Shown here: positions 34,612 through 46,152 of the stretch, in pieces
How the letters are laid out: every line of letters starts with the position of its first letter
How positions within the stretch are numbered: position 1 is the stretch's first letter
From: Atherinomorus stipes
Taxonomy: Eukaryota; Chordata; Actinopteri; Atheriniformes; Atherinidae
Assembly (NCBI GenBank): GCA_023101725.1
Contig: JALJCO010009114.1
Span: forward strand, 372,001-436,000
Direction of reading: 5' to 3'
DNA: 64,000 nt
Notes under the pieces: model-generated
Told to the model about the DNA's origin: nothing
Seen by the model: only the letters and a program-made list of their open reading frames with translations
Database searches by the model: none
Position numbers and translations under genes: made by a program

Positions 34612-35310
34612 AATAAAACCAGTCTTCATCAAGAATCATTGTCACTGTCAGCAGGAATGTGTCTGTGTGTTGCTGAAGACATGAAGAAGCCTCTGACTGA
34701 ACACACTCCATTCTTCACTACGTTGTGCAGAGAATTCAGTGTTGTCACTTATTTTTAGCATCATCATTCCTTGTAGCTCCATCCTCAGCAGAGATCTTTT
34801 TATCTATTTCTTAGCCTCCCTGACGCTCATGCTGCTTCCCCTAAGGTGTCTCAGTGTGTACAACTTGACATTAATAAGCGCTACCACCGATGCAGAAAAT
34901 CTTACCCGAGTCTCATCTCTCTCTGTCAGAGATTTGAAGCTACAGCTGGTCAAAGTGACTCTGTCCCTTAAATAACACCTTAAGTTGTGAGAAATAGCTT
35001 TGTGGAGTCGAGTCAATAACAGAATCACAGACAAACCTCTTTACATGAGCTTTATCAGTCAAAGAATGTAGGAAAATGCCTGTGGCTGAAGAAAATAAGA
35101 CCAAAGGAATATATGACATTATATATGAGACAACAAATATCTATAAAATAGCTCTGAAAACTATAACTGGCTAAATGCTTCGCTTTGAAACATTTATAAC
35201 GCAAGACCATCTGTGTAAATACCTGTTACTAATATAACTAGCATTGCATTTTGATGGTAAAGTGTCTCTGCAGCAACATAGTTTTACTTCTTGTATTTGG
35301 CAGTGGAGTG
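34612..35310. other. Unique DNA, nothing recognised
   Basis: No exon, RNA gene or repeat family recognised. Confidence 0.45.
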
Positions 35311-35319
35311 ATATTATCT

Positions 35320-35850
35320 GCTGCAACGTGCACGAAGGAATTTGATTACACAAGTATACGGTCAAAAAAAAGGCATGTAAAAGGCATGAGGATGTGTCAG
35401 ATTTTAAAGATGATTTTGAATTTATTTCACCAAACAAACCATCCATGGAGATGAGATGGAAATTGTAGAAACTTACACATACTTGGGAACCTTGTTTGAC
35501 TCCAACCTCAGGTTTAATAGGAATACAGAGGTAATAGATAAGAGGACAACAGAGGATCCATTTGATGAGGAAGCCAAACTCTTTTTACTTGCTGGTTTTA
35601 TGGATTATTGGTGAAGAACAAAAATAATCTCAGGAGAATAGTCAACATCTGCTTCAGGATAACAAAAGTGCGGCTGACTGACTTTAGCTTCCTCTGTAAA
35701 AAAAAAAAAAAAAAAAAAAAGTAAAAAAAAGAGTGCAGACATCCAGACAGATTATAAGCTGCTCTGACCACGTCATGTGCCACAACTTCTGTTTAATGCC
35801 CCCGGGACGACATTACTTGCCCCCACCTTCTGCCATCACATTTCTCAACA
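35320..35850 (+). pseudogene. LINE reverse transcriptase C-terminal remnant
   Basis: Plus-strand frames give TKEFDYTSIR (family KTKE.ivD.R), then HGDEMEIVETYTYLGTLFDS followed by NLRFNRNTEV (family V..YKYLG..idn.L.f..n). The thumb-type RIVNICFRITKVRLTDFSFL appears in another frame. An A run at 35699-35720 interrupts it, and the continuation cccccgggacgacattactt fits the C-terminal LPSGRRY region. Frameshifts and stops make it inactive. This is a CR1-like or Rex1-like clade, distinct from the L2-type copies; exact clade unsettled. Confidence 0.68.
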
Positions 35851-35854
35851 ATGT

Positions 35855-36320
35855 TGATAGCGAGTAAAAATGGCCAGACAGAAATTGTCCTTATTGATTG
35901 TTCTTACTATTATATCACGTATTCCTTCATGGAGTGTGTGTTTGCTGCTTTGCCCTGTGCAATGTTCCCTCTAAGCTGCACACCTCTGCAATTACACACT
36001 ACTTTTGTGTCCTCTGCACACAGCAAATCTACAAACAGCATGTGACAAAACCTAACTGTACATTCAAATTAACAACACGAATTTTGCAATGTAGCCCATT
36101 AAATGTCAGGTGACAACATGCGGGTAGCTTGTAAAACAATGACTAACACTGTCCAGCCAATAATATGACCCGGATCACACATCTTTACTCATGCAGCCAA
36201 TCTAATGTCATCAACAGCACTTCATGCTGACGTGCCGCTTCATGGCAGCGCAGCATATAGCCGAGCTACAGACGCGGCAGAGATGTAAACGCTTGTGGCT
36301 TATTATGGGGTTATCCTGAG
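35855..36320. other. Unique DNA, nothing recognised
   Basis: No gene supported. A perfect 10-bp inverted repeat GTTATCCTGA/TCAGGATAAC with one spacer base is at 36310-36330. Confidence 0.45.
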
Positions 36321-36324
36321 TCAG

Positions 36325-36402
36325 GATAACATCACACACTCTGAAAAATCCCCAAGAAAATGAAAAATTCTGCCAGGGTGTGTAAACTTTTGAGTACAAC
36401 TG
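36325..36402 (-). mobile_element. Tc1-like terminal repeat fragment
   Basis: On the minus strand it starts CAGTTGTACTCAAAAGTTTA, then CACACCCTGGCAGAATTTTT and TTTTTCAGAGTGTGTGA, the end sequence of a widespread fish Tc1 family. A TA follows at 36403-36404. This family differs from the copy at 19050. No partner end in the window. Confidence 0.75.
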
Positions 36403-36404
36403 TA

Positions 36405-36775
36405 TATTAAAAGTAATCTAACAGAAATTACTGATGCAATTTGATTCATAAGACGTGTACCTTATGATTTCAGGTTTTTAACGAGTGTGATGCTGCGTGG
36501 CCACAGTGCACGTGTGATGATGCTCACTGGTCAAAGGATACTCAGGGAGTTTGGGTGTTTGCTCAGCCAGATGAAAAAAAGGAGGGACATTTGTGATTGT
36601 TGTTTCTTCTTTTATGTTATCGGTCTGGAGACTGCAAACTAAATTGCCCTTCGGGGGTGAATAGATTTGTTGAAACAACCGTGTTTCTATGAACCTGGAA
36701 TACCACCCAGAAGCAAAGTATAATTTTGCAACTGGTCCCTCAAAACATAATGCATAATTTATGATGCAAGCAAAG
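36405..36775. other. Unique DNA, nothing recognised
   Basis: No recognised gene or repeat. Confidence 0.45.
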
Positions 36776-36779
36776 ACTG

Positions 36780-37161
36780 TCGGAACTATGGACGTTGCGT
36801 CCGGTCACATCTGAACAGGGGAAAGTGAAGCCAGTTGGGCGTGTCCCACCGTCGCCACCTTCCTGTGTCACGTGTGTCGTCACTCCCGGAAAATACTAAA
36901 ATGGGCCTCGGGGCAAATGATTGACAGCAAACGTACTCTGGGCTAAAAACTAACCTAGCTAATTCGAAACGAACAAGAGCTAACAAAGATTAGCCTCCTT
37001 CGGGGCGGGCTAAAGGTGAGACATGTTTGGAATTGCTGTTGGCTGCTAAAAAACCACCATGTTGCTACTCTGCTGCAGACTGAAAGCTTACTGAGAGCAA
37101 ACAAGGAGCTAACTGTTAGCCACCGGCCAGCAGGCCGACATCCAGTCTGCTGCTTGTCAAT
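36780..37161 (-). repeat. Inverted copy of the 6140-6420 repeat segment
   Basis: The reverse complement matches 6140-6420: ttgattgaca, ctgcagac, gttagctccttgtt, aaccaccatg/ggtggtttttag, tcaatcatttgccccg and ccattttagtattttcc. Its right side stops exactly where the L2-type 3' end starts at 37162. Confidence 0.8.
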
Positions 37162-37328
37162 CAAAATTGTGCACATTTTTATAGTTGCGTGTGCTGTGGT
37201 CTGTGCTTGGGTGTGTGAAGGCTTGTTTTTTTTTTAATATGCATTTGTTTTATTGTCATGCAAAGCAAATTGGGTGGCCTTTGGCAGGAAAAACGCTTTA
37301 TAAATAAAGTTTGATTTGATTTGATCTG
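37162..37328 (+). mobile_element. L2-type LINE, 3'-end only insertion
   Basis: About 165 bp matching the reverse complement of 13495-13650, including ttctgtgcttgggtgtgtga-like, aggcttgttttt, aatatgcattt, ctttggcaggaaaa and gctttataaataaa. It ends in a (TTTGA)n tail. It is a severely 5'-truncated insertion within the 36780 repeat. Confidence 0.88.
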
Positions 37329-37408
37329 AACTGATTTGACTCGGGCGTTCTGTGGACTGGATAAGATCGTTTTTAGTGACAGGTCCTATTGATCCTATTG
37401 GCTTGCAC

Positions 37409-37794
37409 TTGGGATGTAACGATTACCTGTAAAATGGTAAACCGTGATAAAATGACCAATGATTAGTGAAACCGTTTCAAATTTTAATTATTGTTAAAAC
37501 TGTGACTGATTACTGCACTTTGAAAAACTTCCAGTGATGCTGCTCATTGACTGGAAAAGCAGCAGCAGTCGCAGTTTGCAATGTTTAATTTATGAAAACA
37601 TGGAAGGCAACAAAGGCGCCCACATGGACCGTTCTCTTGAGATTTTCCCCCTTTAAAAAGGACAAAGTACACATTTAGACCAGTTTTGGGTATTTTTAAA
37701 GATGCTGGGGGGTTATTTCTACAATACCGCGATAAAAATTATAACTGATCATTTTGGTCACGATCTATTAAATTTTTATAATGTTGCATCCGTA
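37409..37794. mobile_element. hAT-like non-autonomous element
   Basis: Flanked by GCTTGCAC (37401-37408) and GCTTGCAG (37795-37802), a 7/8 match for an 8-bp duplication. Ends TTGGGATGTAACGATTACC and, reverse-complemented, TACGGATGCAACATTATA. The interior has aaccgtgataaaat-type words. No transposase. Confidence 0.8.
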
Positions 37795-37802
37795 GCTTGC
37801 AG

Positions 37803-39165
37803 CTGTGGTGCTGGGGACCTCCTGCAACTAGAATAACAGAATGAAAAAAAGCTGAAACGCTCTCCAGTGATAAACAGTACCGTGGCTATTTTGAAAATAA
37901 GGCCCGATGTAAAAAAAAAAAAAAAATCTAAACTACCCCTTTTATACATAAAGTTAAGCATCAAACTTACAACTTATGCAATAGTAATAGCATTTAGTCG
38001 CTTTCATGCATACTTTCCTGTTTGACAGACTCAGCACACCCTGCTGCTAATATTTTAGCAGCTCTAATTAAGTAAAATTAAAAATGTATGTCGGTGTTGC
38101 ATCTTTTTTTCTGATGAAACATGCCATAACTCTCTCTGCACAGCTTTTGGAAATGAAGACTGTGGTGAGAACATCTTTATACAAGGATCCTGAGACACAG
38201 ATTTAAGGTGGTTGCGTGTGAAACAGTTGCTAAATTTACCCTGGTGCTTTGTTTTACTTTATAGCCCAGCTGCCCAACAGCAGTTATTGAGGTTATAGCA
38301 AATTAAAGCACTCTGAATAGATTGTCTGGATTCTTTCACAACATGGAAACAGACATTTCTTATACTGTTTTCTATTAAAGTGAAGTAAACACAGTTTTAT
38401 GAATAACACTGTTTTTAATCATTCCACGTTGTGACGGTGAGGATGCATGGATGAAAGTGGGGTCCTGAAACCTAAACAGCTCGGTGCAACTCAGTGATTA
38501 TCCTTAAGTTATTTACGTTTTTAATGCTGTGACACGTCAAGACATCCAAGAAATGGTAAAAAGTAAGAAAATAGATGGACGACCAGTGGACTTGCAGCAA
38601 TTATGCATGAAATAAGTCCAATTAAAAGCGCAACAGGTTCTACGGAGCTTTAGGCATCAAAGCTTTGAATAAATGTTTTGAATTCTCTGAGTGTAAGCCT
38701 CAGGAAACAAACACGTCAAATTATTTTTTCATTAAATCTATAAATCAAAATGATAACTTTATGCTCTGCCTGGTTAGTATGCGGTTAGTATGCAGGTCTT
38801 GCATCAGCTGACCTGGAGGCTGTTCTCTCTGCGTAGATTGATAGATTTCTTTCAAACTGTTGATGGATTGGTTTTCCCAGGTCCATATTCATAAGGTCAC
38901 ACCCAGTGAGGATCAGGGTTTATTGAATATAAAGAGGATTAGATGATACCAGGTGTAGTCATTAAAAAAATAATAAATCAGCCAATAACTGAGAAAGAGG
39001 TCCTTTCTGCATCTTCTAGACGACATATTTTGATGGCAGTCTGCACCTGAGCTGAGGTCAAGTCTGCCACAGCTGCTCCAAATTATTCCTTTGAGCTTTC
39101 AGAGGACGGAGCTTAACGCTTGTTTTATGGCATCATAAGCACTGGGTTACAAGAGAAAAGGAGCG
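37803..39165. other. Unique DNA, nothing recognised
   Basis: No exon or repeat family recognised. A 17-A run lies at about 37910-37926. Confidence 0.45.
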
Positions 39166-39169
39166 TAGC

Positions 39170-39345
39170 CATGGGTTGTGGATCAGTGGATCAAGTGGTC
39201 GTCCTCCAGTTGGAAGGTCAGCGGTTCAATCCTTTATGTGCAGAAGTGTCCTCCACACTGTCTCTATATGCTCATTGGTGTGTGATTGTAGAGGAAAAAC
39301 ACTGCATGGGTGAATGAGAACAAGGTTGAAGCGATGCTGCACGAA
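39170..39345 (+). mobile_element. tRNA-derived SINE-like unit
   Basis: An A-box-like GTGGATCAAGTGG (from about 39187) is followed by the B box GGTTCAATCC (39223-39232). The body then has gtgtcctccacactgtc and a gggtgaatgagaac-type stretch seen in fish SINEs. There is no cloverleaf-forming acceptor stem, so it is not a tRNA gene. Confidence 0.65.
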
Positions 39346-40735
39346 TACGAACCACTGAATGGGATTTTTGTGTCTCTTTAACCTGTTTCAGGGTTCCTGG
39401 TGCGTTGGAGTTTGCTTTGATTATCGCGAAAAAAAAATGATAAAAAATAAAGAGATGTTTAATAGAGTAAACACAAAGGCTTCAATGACAACTTGAAAAG
39501 GCAAACATTTGTCACTTCTCATAGCTTTTGCTCTTAGAATATAAATCCCCTGCCCTGTTTCTCTTAATCTGAGCCTCTTACTCAAACGTCTTCGTCAGTT
39601 CTACAGCTTCTTCATCTTGATTTATCTGGCAGGTTTTTGGTTGCATCTTCTCCTCTGATACCTCAAAGTTCTCATAATGGTTTCTTTCTCTGTTTTATAA
39701 CTTTGTTTGCTGCACTGCTGTAGAGAAGTTCACTATATTAATACCAATTTTATAGAAGGAAGGGATGTTTTACTGTAATTCGCTGACCACTTAAAATAAT
39801 ACCCACTTTCATTCTAGTGGAGCCAAAAAGTTCTGGCTCCATAATAGTGATAACTTCTGCTTTCTCTTCCATCCAAGGATAGAGATAGCGACAGTTTAGT
39901 TTTAGTTTAAAGTAGATTTGAACATAAAAGTAAAAAATGAACAAGAAACAAAGAAAAAGAAAAGTTTGTTCAAAAGGAGCGAGGCCAGCACTTATCTACC
40001 CCCCCCCCCCCCCCAAAAGAATACTGTATATCATTAAATAACAACATCAATGATACCAACAATAATAAGCACTTGTAATAACAGTATTAATGATGTCACT
40101 ATAATAATTGTTAATAACAGCCAGTGAAGAGTTTCCAGCATATAGTCATCCTCAGATTTATTCACACAGCCCCCTCCCAGAAAGAAAAGGCCAAATCACT
40201 CAACAAGAAACTAAAAAAAAGTAATAAATCAAAATTAGCTAAGCACCTTAACGGGCCAAAATACCCGTTAAGGTGCAGAAGACTGACTGAAGGTCGTTCA
40301 ATAAAATATTAGTTTAACCTCCTGAGAAAAATAAGTTTTGCTTTTTTAATATTTTTGTGAAAAATCAAGTATTGTTCAAAGAAAGAGGTTGCAACATTTT
40401 TTTTCAAAAGCATTGTTTATTTACTGGATTGTCCCTTGTAGTGGACGTTGGGTCTCGCTTGATACTAATGGTTTATTGTTAGTGTTCACATTCATTTTAT
40501 GTCACTTTTCCTTAGGTTTTGTTTAATATTTCATTAATAGGCTCTATAAGCCCACACCAATACAGTAGTTACTTTTGTTTGCCAGTGTTTTGTTTGGTTG
40601 ATTTTATTTGTTTTTTTTTTGTGTGTGTGTTTTTTTGTAGTTCTGTGTGTGGGAGTGTGGTTTTCATCCTTTGGTAGTTGTTGTGATCCAGGTTGTTCTC
40701 AGTTTGCTTGTCTCCAATAATTGCTCCTGTCCTGA
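39346..40735. other. Unique DNA with a hairpin and a C run
   Basis: No gene supported. A 15-C run is at 40000-40014. A perfect 13-bp hairpin, GCACCTTAACGGG (40243-40255) with CCCGTTAAGGTGC (40264-40276) across an 8-base loop, stands alone. Confidence 0.5.
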
Positions 40736-40965
40736 TGATTATCAGCTTTGTTTTCCAGCAAAGACCGTAGGATTTTTTCCTGTTATGTTTCTGATGCAGC
40801 AGTTGGATGATTTGATCCATCTTTGTCTTTTCTTTCCTCTTCCCACTCCTCTTAATAAATCTTCACTCCTTTCATTTCTTAATCTTCTCTTTTCCTTTGT
40901 CAGGTCCAGCAATATGTAAAATTCAGTTATAGACAAGCATTCAATAAAACTGGTTAAAACGGTTA
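40735..40965 (+). repeat. Dispersed repeat, pair of 26212-26460
   Basis: See 26212-26460. Here the words are tttgttttccagcaaagacc, tctgatgcagcag, the pyrimidine tract with tttctttcctcttcc, actcctttcatttctt, cctttgtcaggtccagcaat and an ending tcaataaaac. Confidence 0.65.
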
Positions 40966-42060
40966 CAATGTTTCAATTTTCAACTAATACGGCTCCGTTT
41001 CACATCTGTTTTTTAATCACTGCGCCCAGCAGTCGCTCTAAAGACTACAGAGTTGTGTATCCATGGCAACCAGACAGAAGTAGATGCATCCCCGCTGTAA
41101 AGCATGGTTGTGTTGTAAATAAAATACACTTGAATGGAGTGTGTTGAAGACGAGACGTGGTTGCGTGTGGAGAACAATGTCATGTAATGGAGGTGGCGGA
41201 TTTCCAGACAAACCAGAGCAAGGCGCAGATTGATTCTGTTGAACCGCGAAATCCGACCATTCGCAGATATTATGGGCAAACAGCTAGGTACCGGTGATTT
41301 GTGAACATGAGCATTAATGCTTAGCCTGCTAGCCCTTGTTGGAAATTTGTCCAGTGTTTTCGAACGCCCCGTTAATGTTATTAGAAATACATTAATAGCT
41401 AACAAACACAAGATGATACTAAACGTTACAGGTAGGCTGTAACCCTGTTATTTGCAATAACACTGTCTATAAGAAGGATCTCTCTATGGTACAGCTGCCT
41501 ATGGATACCTGTTTAGTTAAAAAAAAAAAAAAAAAAAAAAGGCAGAGTATCTGGGATTTAGGTCGAGCTAAAGTTGGTGCGCGTTCACACGTCACTCGCG
41601 CCACATTTCAGGTCAACGTAAGCCGCTCCGACCCCCCCCCCCCCCCCCTCCCGTTCAGCCTGTCCGAGAGCGGGCGAGTTAGGTTGACTACGAGCGTGAC
41701 TGGCATGTTCACACAGACCCAGTCGCACCGTTTCGGTACCAAAACCCAGTTGGGTCGACCTAAATGGGTCCTGTGTGACAACAACCTGAGACTCACGTCC
41801 TCCACAGAGGACATAAATTAATTGCTGGGTCTTAATATGAATCTCATAATACTTTTTTTTTCCTTTAATATGTTAGTTAAACCTGCAAGTGAAAAGCAAC
41901 ATGATGATTTTCTTTTTATTATTATTATTAAAAACTATTTTATTAAATTTCAGCTTATTTCACTGAGTGTTTCTACTCCTTTAAATGGAGGGTATGAATA
42001 AATGTGAGGATGACTGCATATTCTTGCGAATGTAGACATTTTCCCTTTTTGCTTGACTTT
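40966..42060. other. Unique DNA with long A and C runs
   Basis: A run at 41520-41540 and a 17-C run at 41632-41648. Frames crossing them are low-complexity. No gene supported. Confidence 0.5.
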
Positions 42061-42065
42061 GCGTT

Positions 42066-42320
42066 GACCCTGGACTGGTGACCTGTCCCGGGGCATGGAG
42101 CATGGGGGTGGGGGGGTAGCCTAGTGATTTCAGATCTGGCCTTGGGGCTGAGGACCCAGGTCAACAGAGGTGAAGGGTTGTGGGCCCCAGAGCAAGGCCC
42201 TTAATTCCCCCAACTGCCTCCCGGGAGCTGACACATGTCAGTGCACTGCTTTCTATATGCTGGAAACTGGTCAATGCGGAGCCATATTTCCCACCAGGGA
42301 TTAATAAAAGTAATGATCAT
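42066..42320 (+). mobile_element. SINE-like units, degraded
   Basis: 42066-42092 carries cctggactggtgacctgtcc, a piece of the body of the SINE-like unit at 52351. From about 42110 a second unit has tagcctagtgatttcagatc (A-box region), ggctgaggacccaggtcaac (a B box decayed from GGTTCAA) and the tail ttcccaccagggattaataa. Confidence 0.55.
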
Positions 42321-43360
42321 TATTGTGATCACCCAAGATGTCGTCTTCATCTCACAGGATACATTGGACGGATTCACCCCAACTCTGTGTGTGTAAAATG
42401 ACTGCAATAACAGATTTCTTATGAGACTCTAAATGAATGAATGTTGCAGTTTTAAAGTCAAACAGACAGACATGCAGCAAAGCTGCTACACAAACACTGG
42501 AGGAAGACCGGATTGTCACATCTCAGCTATTATTTCAAAACAAGAACTGAATCAAAACGCTTCTCAGATTTGAATTAATGTGTGCAATGAGTGCGAAATA
42601 TTCTGAATTAATACCTGAGGTCTGTTAACTCTGCACCACTGAGTAGGAATATGAAAAGTCAAGACAATCATTTTATGGCTCCTGCACGTATGAATTTACA
42701 GAGCAAATGTGTTTTGCTGTCTTGTTACATTTTATAAGAGGGAATTAGTCAACATTTAAACTGCACAATTAAAAACTGTTTTATATGAAATAAAGACCAG
42801 ACCGAGTGGGACGATCACATGAACACAGTAAAGACTTTACCTGGTGTTGAGGTAGCTTATAGGGTAGAAAATGTCTTTCAGCAAAGCAGCGGCTAACTTC
42901 GTGAGTTACTTACAGCCCCATGTGATCAATGTCATTTACGCTAAGCTGCCATTATTTGCATCATTAGAGTCCAATGATCTTACTACCAGGGTTAAAACGT
43001 TATTAGCTGGGAAACAAAGAGACATGCACACAGCGGATGGACGGTCTTTAACCCCACAGAGGACGCACCTTGAATGTTATCAGCCCATTAAATGGACATT
43101 ATCGGCCGTTATCGCTGCATAGATATGCCGAGAAGGTGGCGTTCCGCTTCCCCCAGGAAGCTCAGACAGGAGGGAGAAGCAGAATGTCAGCAAACCTCTG
43201 CGGTCATGCTGAGTATATGAGGGGGAAATGGCACTGAATTTAACCAAATGTGAACTTTTCCCAAATCTAACCAGGAGGTTGTTTCCCAAATTGAAATCTG
43301 AGAGAAAATAGGAGGTGGTGAGAAGTTTAACATGTTTTCTTTCTATGCAGGACACAGTAA
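42321..43360. other. Unique DNA, nothing recognised
   Basis: No recognised exon or repeat. Confidence 0.45.
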
Positions 43361-43374
43361 ATATTCTGGGGTAT

Positions 43375-43440
43375 GGAAATCTGATGCAATCTGCTTGCTT
43401 CGATGCTGGACAGGACAAGTTGGAAAAAAAAAAAAAAAAA
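43375..43440 (+). mobile_element. Tiny poly(A)-tailed retroposed insert with 12-bp TSD
   Basis: A 48-bp body (ggaaatctgatgcaatctgc, ttgcttcgatgctggacagg, acaagttgg) followed by about 18 As is flanked by the perfect 12-bp repeat ATTCTGGGGTAT (43363-43374 and 43440-43451). The body end matches 26540-26580. A poly(A) tail with a long duplication indicates L1-type target-primed insertion with extreme 5' truncation. Confidence 0.8.
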
Positions 43441-43451
43441 TTCTGGGGTAT

Positions 43452-43994
43452 TTCTTCAACCCATATTCTGGGTTATTTGGGTTGGGTTAAAATAGAGTTT
43501 TTCTTATGAGAATAACTTATTTTCTGGGTTACATGGCTAATATGTAACTCAATTCTTGGGTTGTTCTGGTTATTATAACCATTTATGATATATTTTTCAA
43601 AGACTAACCCATGTTCTGGGTTAGTGAGCCAGAAGAAGAAGACACACCTCCTCCCCTCTTTCCTGTAGAAGACAGTCCACTCTCCTCCTCTTGCTAGCCG
43701 TTAGTTTTCACATACTTTCACACACTCGACTGAACCACCGTTGCTTGCTCTATTTGGTCGTCATCTATGCAACATCACATAAAATCTTCAGTTTGAAAAT
43801 GTTGAATAACGCCTTTCACAGTCTTGATATAGTGACGTAAACTTCTGGTGTCTGTACCCCCGCTAGTTTAGCACAGTTAGCATGTGGGTTTAAAACTGAA
43901 TTGGGCTCAAAACTTTTTCTAAAACTGAATGTTGTTTGACAAACATTTGGAAAATAAATGTGTTTTTCCATAAGGTCCAAGTGTATTGTTTTTA

Positions 43995-44056
<62 letters not shown>

Positions 44057-44410
44057 TTCTAATTTGCTTTTTTCTACTGCAAAAAGTAACTGTGCTTTAA
44101 GTGTATAATGTAAAAAATGTATTTTAGGAAATAAGGCATATTTTCATAGTAACCTGAATTAACCCAAGTTTGGTATCAAGTTTGGAAAATTGGGTTATTT
44201 TTTGACCCAACTTTTGGGTTAAATATTTGCCCCAGAAGTTGGGTTATATTGACTACAATGTTGGGTTATTTTAACCCAGAAGTTGGTTTAAAAACCACCA
44301 CCACCCAAATGTCTGGGTTGAAATAACTCAGAAATTAGTTGGTCCCTTTTAACCCAGCAGTTGGGTTAAAAAGGGTTATTTTGACCCAGGAGTTTTTAGT
44401 GTGTATTACC
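43452..44410. mobile_element. AACCCA/TGGGTT-rich palindromic repeat element
   Basis: Many short inverted words of the type taacccagaagttgggttaa. The right part (44150-44405: gaccca(a)cttttgggttaaa, cagaagttgggttatattga, acccaaatgtctgggttgaa, aactcagaaattagttgg, cccagcagttgggt) aligns in order with 60570-60755. The left part contains single TGGGTT/AACCCA words and a (TA)n tract. It looks like an old foldback DNA element; superfamily unknown. Confidence 0.65.
43998..44055. repeat. (TA)n microsatellite
   Basis: Uninterrupted TA dinucleotides inside the AACCCA-rich element. Confidence 0.95.
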
Positions 44411-46140
44411 CCAGACTAATTTCTCTTCTGTTTTAAAAAAAAATCTGCAGGGTTGTTTATTTGTAGCCTTTCATTGTTTTAGGGAGGCTGGTAGTTTAAT
44501 AAAAACTCATCTTTTAAATATTTTTGTATAATTCAACATCATAGATGTTAACGGTATTTTCAGCTGTCAAGAAAAAAGAATTTTACTCCTTCATTTGTTG
44601 TTTTTGGTTTGTGCAGTGCAAAAGGCATCTAGGTCAAACCCCAGGTTCTCCTTGACGCTGCGTGGGTTTTCTCCAGGTGTTGGGGTTTCATGTCACAGTC
44701 TAAATGCTTGAATTTGTTCTTCTGAGTCAAACTCCTGATGCTTACTTTATGCCGCCATTATCACTTCAACCTGCAAATGCCATCTTTATCGCCGCACTCA
44801 TAGGTGATAATGACCTGAGCCTTCAGGGAGATGCATGACAACCCCTCCTAGTCACATTATGAGAGTGACAAGTGTAAATGTCCATTTAATGGGTTAATAA
44901 TATCTGAATCATGAGCACAAGTGTAAATCCATGTGCAAACAGGTGGCAGCAAAGCTGTTCACCAGCCAGCCCCAGAAACGAGTGGCTCAGGCGGAAATGG
45001 GACTGTGAGAGAGAAATTCCTGCCGTGCCTCGAGGCTCTGACCACCTGCAGCCATTATACACACCAAGGAGGTGATGAAGCTCTCCCATGACAAATCCTG
45101 CAGGCAGCAGGTATCCATCAAAGTGCCGGTGTCAGACATATTTGTATCCCTTCCCATTTCCTTTAACGTGAAGAAGTTGAAATTACAGGACACTGGTGTA
45201 GTGAATCAGTCCCTCGGTAGATACAGTATAATCTATGCACATGTACTCAGCTGTTATTCCATTTTCATATGGTTTTATCTCATTGAGCTTTTCTTTTATC
45301 TCCACCCCACAAAACATGTCTTATTTACGAAAAAAGCAAGAAAAAGGTGAGCATTACAAACATCTACATAAGGTGTGTTGCTGAAAGCAACATCCCTGAA
45401 AAGCAGAAGATGATGCATTAACCCATTTATAACAGAGATACAATGTCTCCTATTCTCCTCGTATCACATTATCCTAATCCTGGAGATCTGAAAGAATTCC
45501 TGCTAATGCTCTGCATAATGGGCACCAACAGAAAGCTCTTGTGTACAAGATAAGAGCTGAAAATGGGGAAGACTGCATGTACTGAATTTGTCCTGCACAC
45601 TTTTCTCTACAACTAAATGAGGTGAGATATTAAATAAACACCGTGTAGTTACTTATTTTCAATGGAGTATTTTGAAGCAAGCCCTTTATTGCGAGCTGTG
45701 AAATATGTCTGCAGAATTTGAAATTCAAATTAGTATCCTTTGAAGATGGGGGAAAAAAAAGGAAAGAAAAAGATCCTCTTATGTTTGAAAGTAGTGGATG
45801 TGTCCCAGTGGGGACGGTGTGGTGCAATAGAGTGATTTCCTGTGGTCAGACAGCAATATTGGGTGAAACAGGTGCATCAAATATGCTCTGCAAGCGGATA
45901 ATAATTACAGAGTTCAAGGAGAGCAAGTTACAATCCAGACCAATGGAACTGATGAGAGCCGGATATTGAAGATGCCGTGTTAGAGTTGCAGGGAGGATGA
46001 AGCCTTCGCGCTCTGATTGTGCTCTCGTCTGATCGAGTTGGCTCCAGATGCCTCCAAAGGAAAAACAAGATTAAAGTTAAGTCAAATTTTTATTTTACAG
46101 CTGACAGCACACAACCGTTTTCCTCTCGTCTGACACAAGC
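44411..46140. other. Unique DNA, nothing recognised
   Basis: About 1.7 kb without recognised repeats. The frames at 45072-45350 and 44886-45193 resemble no known family. Candidate non-coding unique DNA. Confidence 0.4.
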
Positions 46141-46152
46141 TGAGCCGCTTCC

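Noticed and set aside
41013..41411. Minus-strand frame of 132 codons
   Set aside because: No family resemblance and no supporting splice or promoter signals seen.
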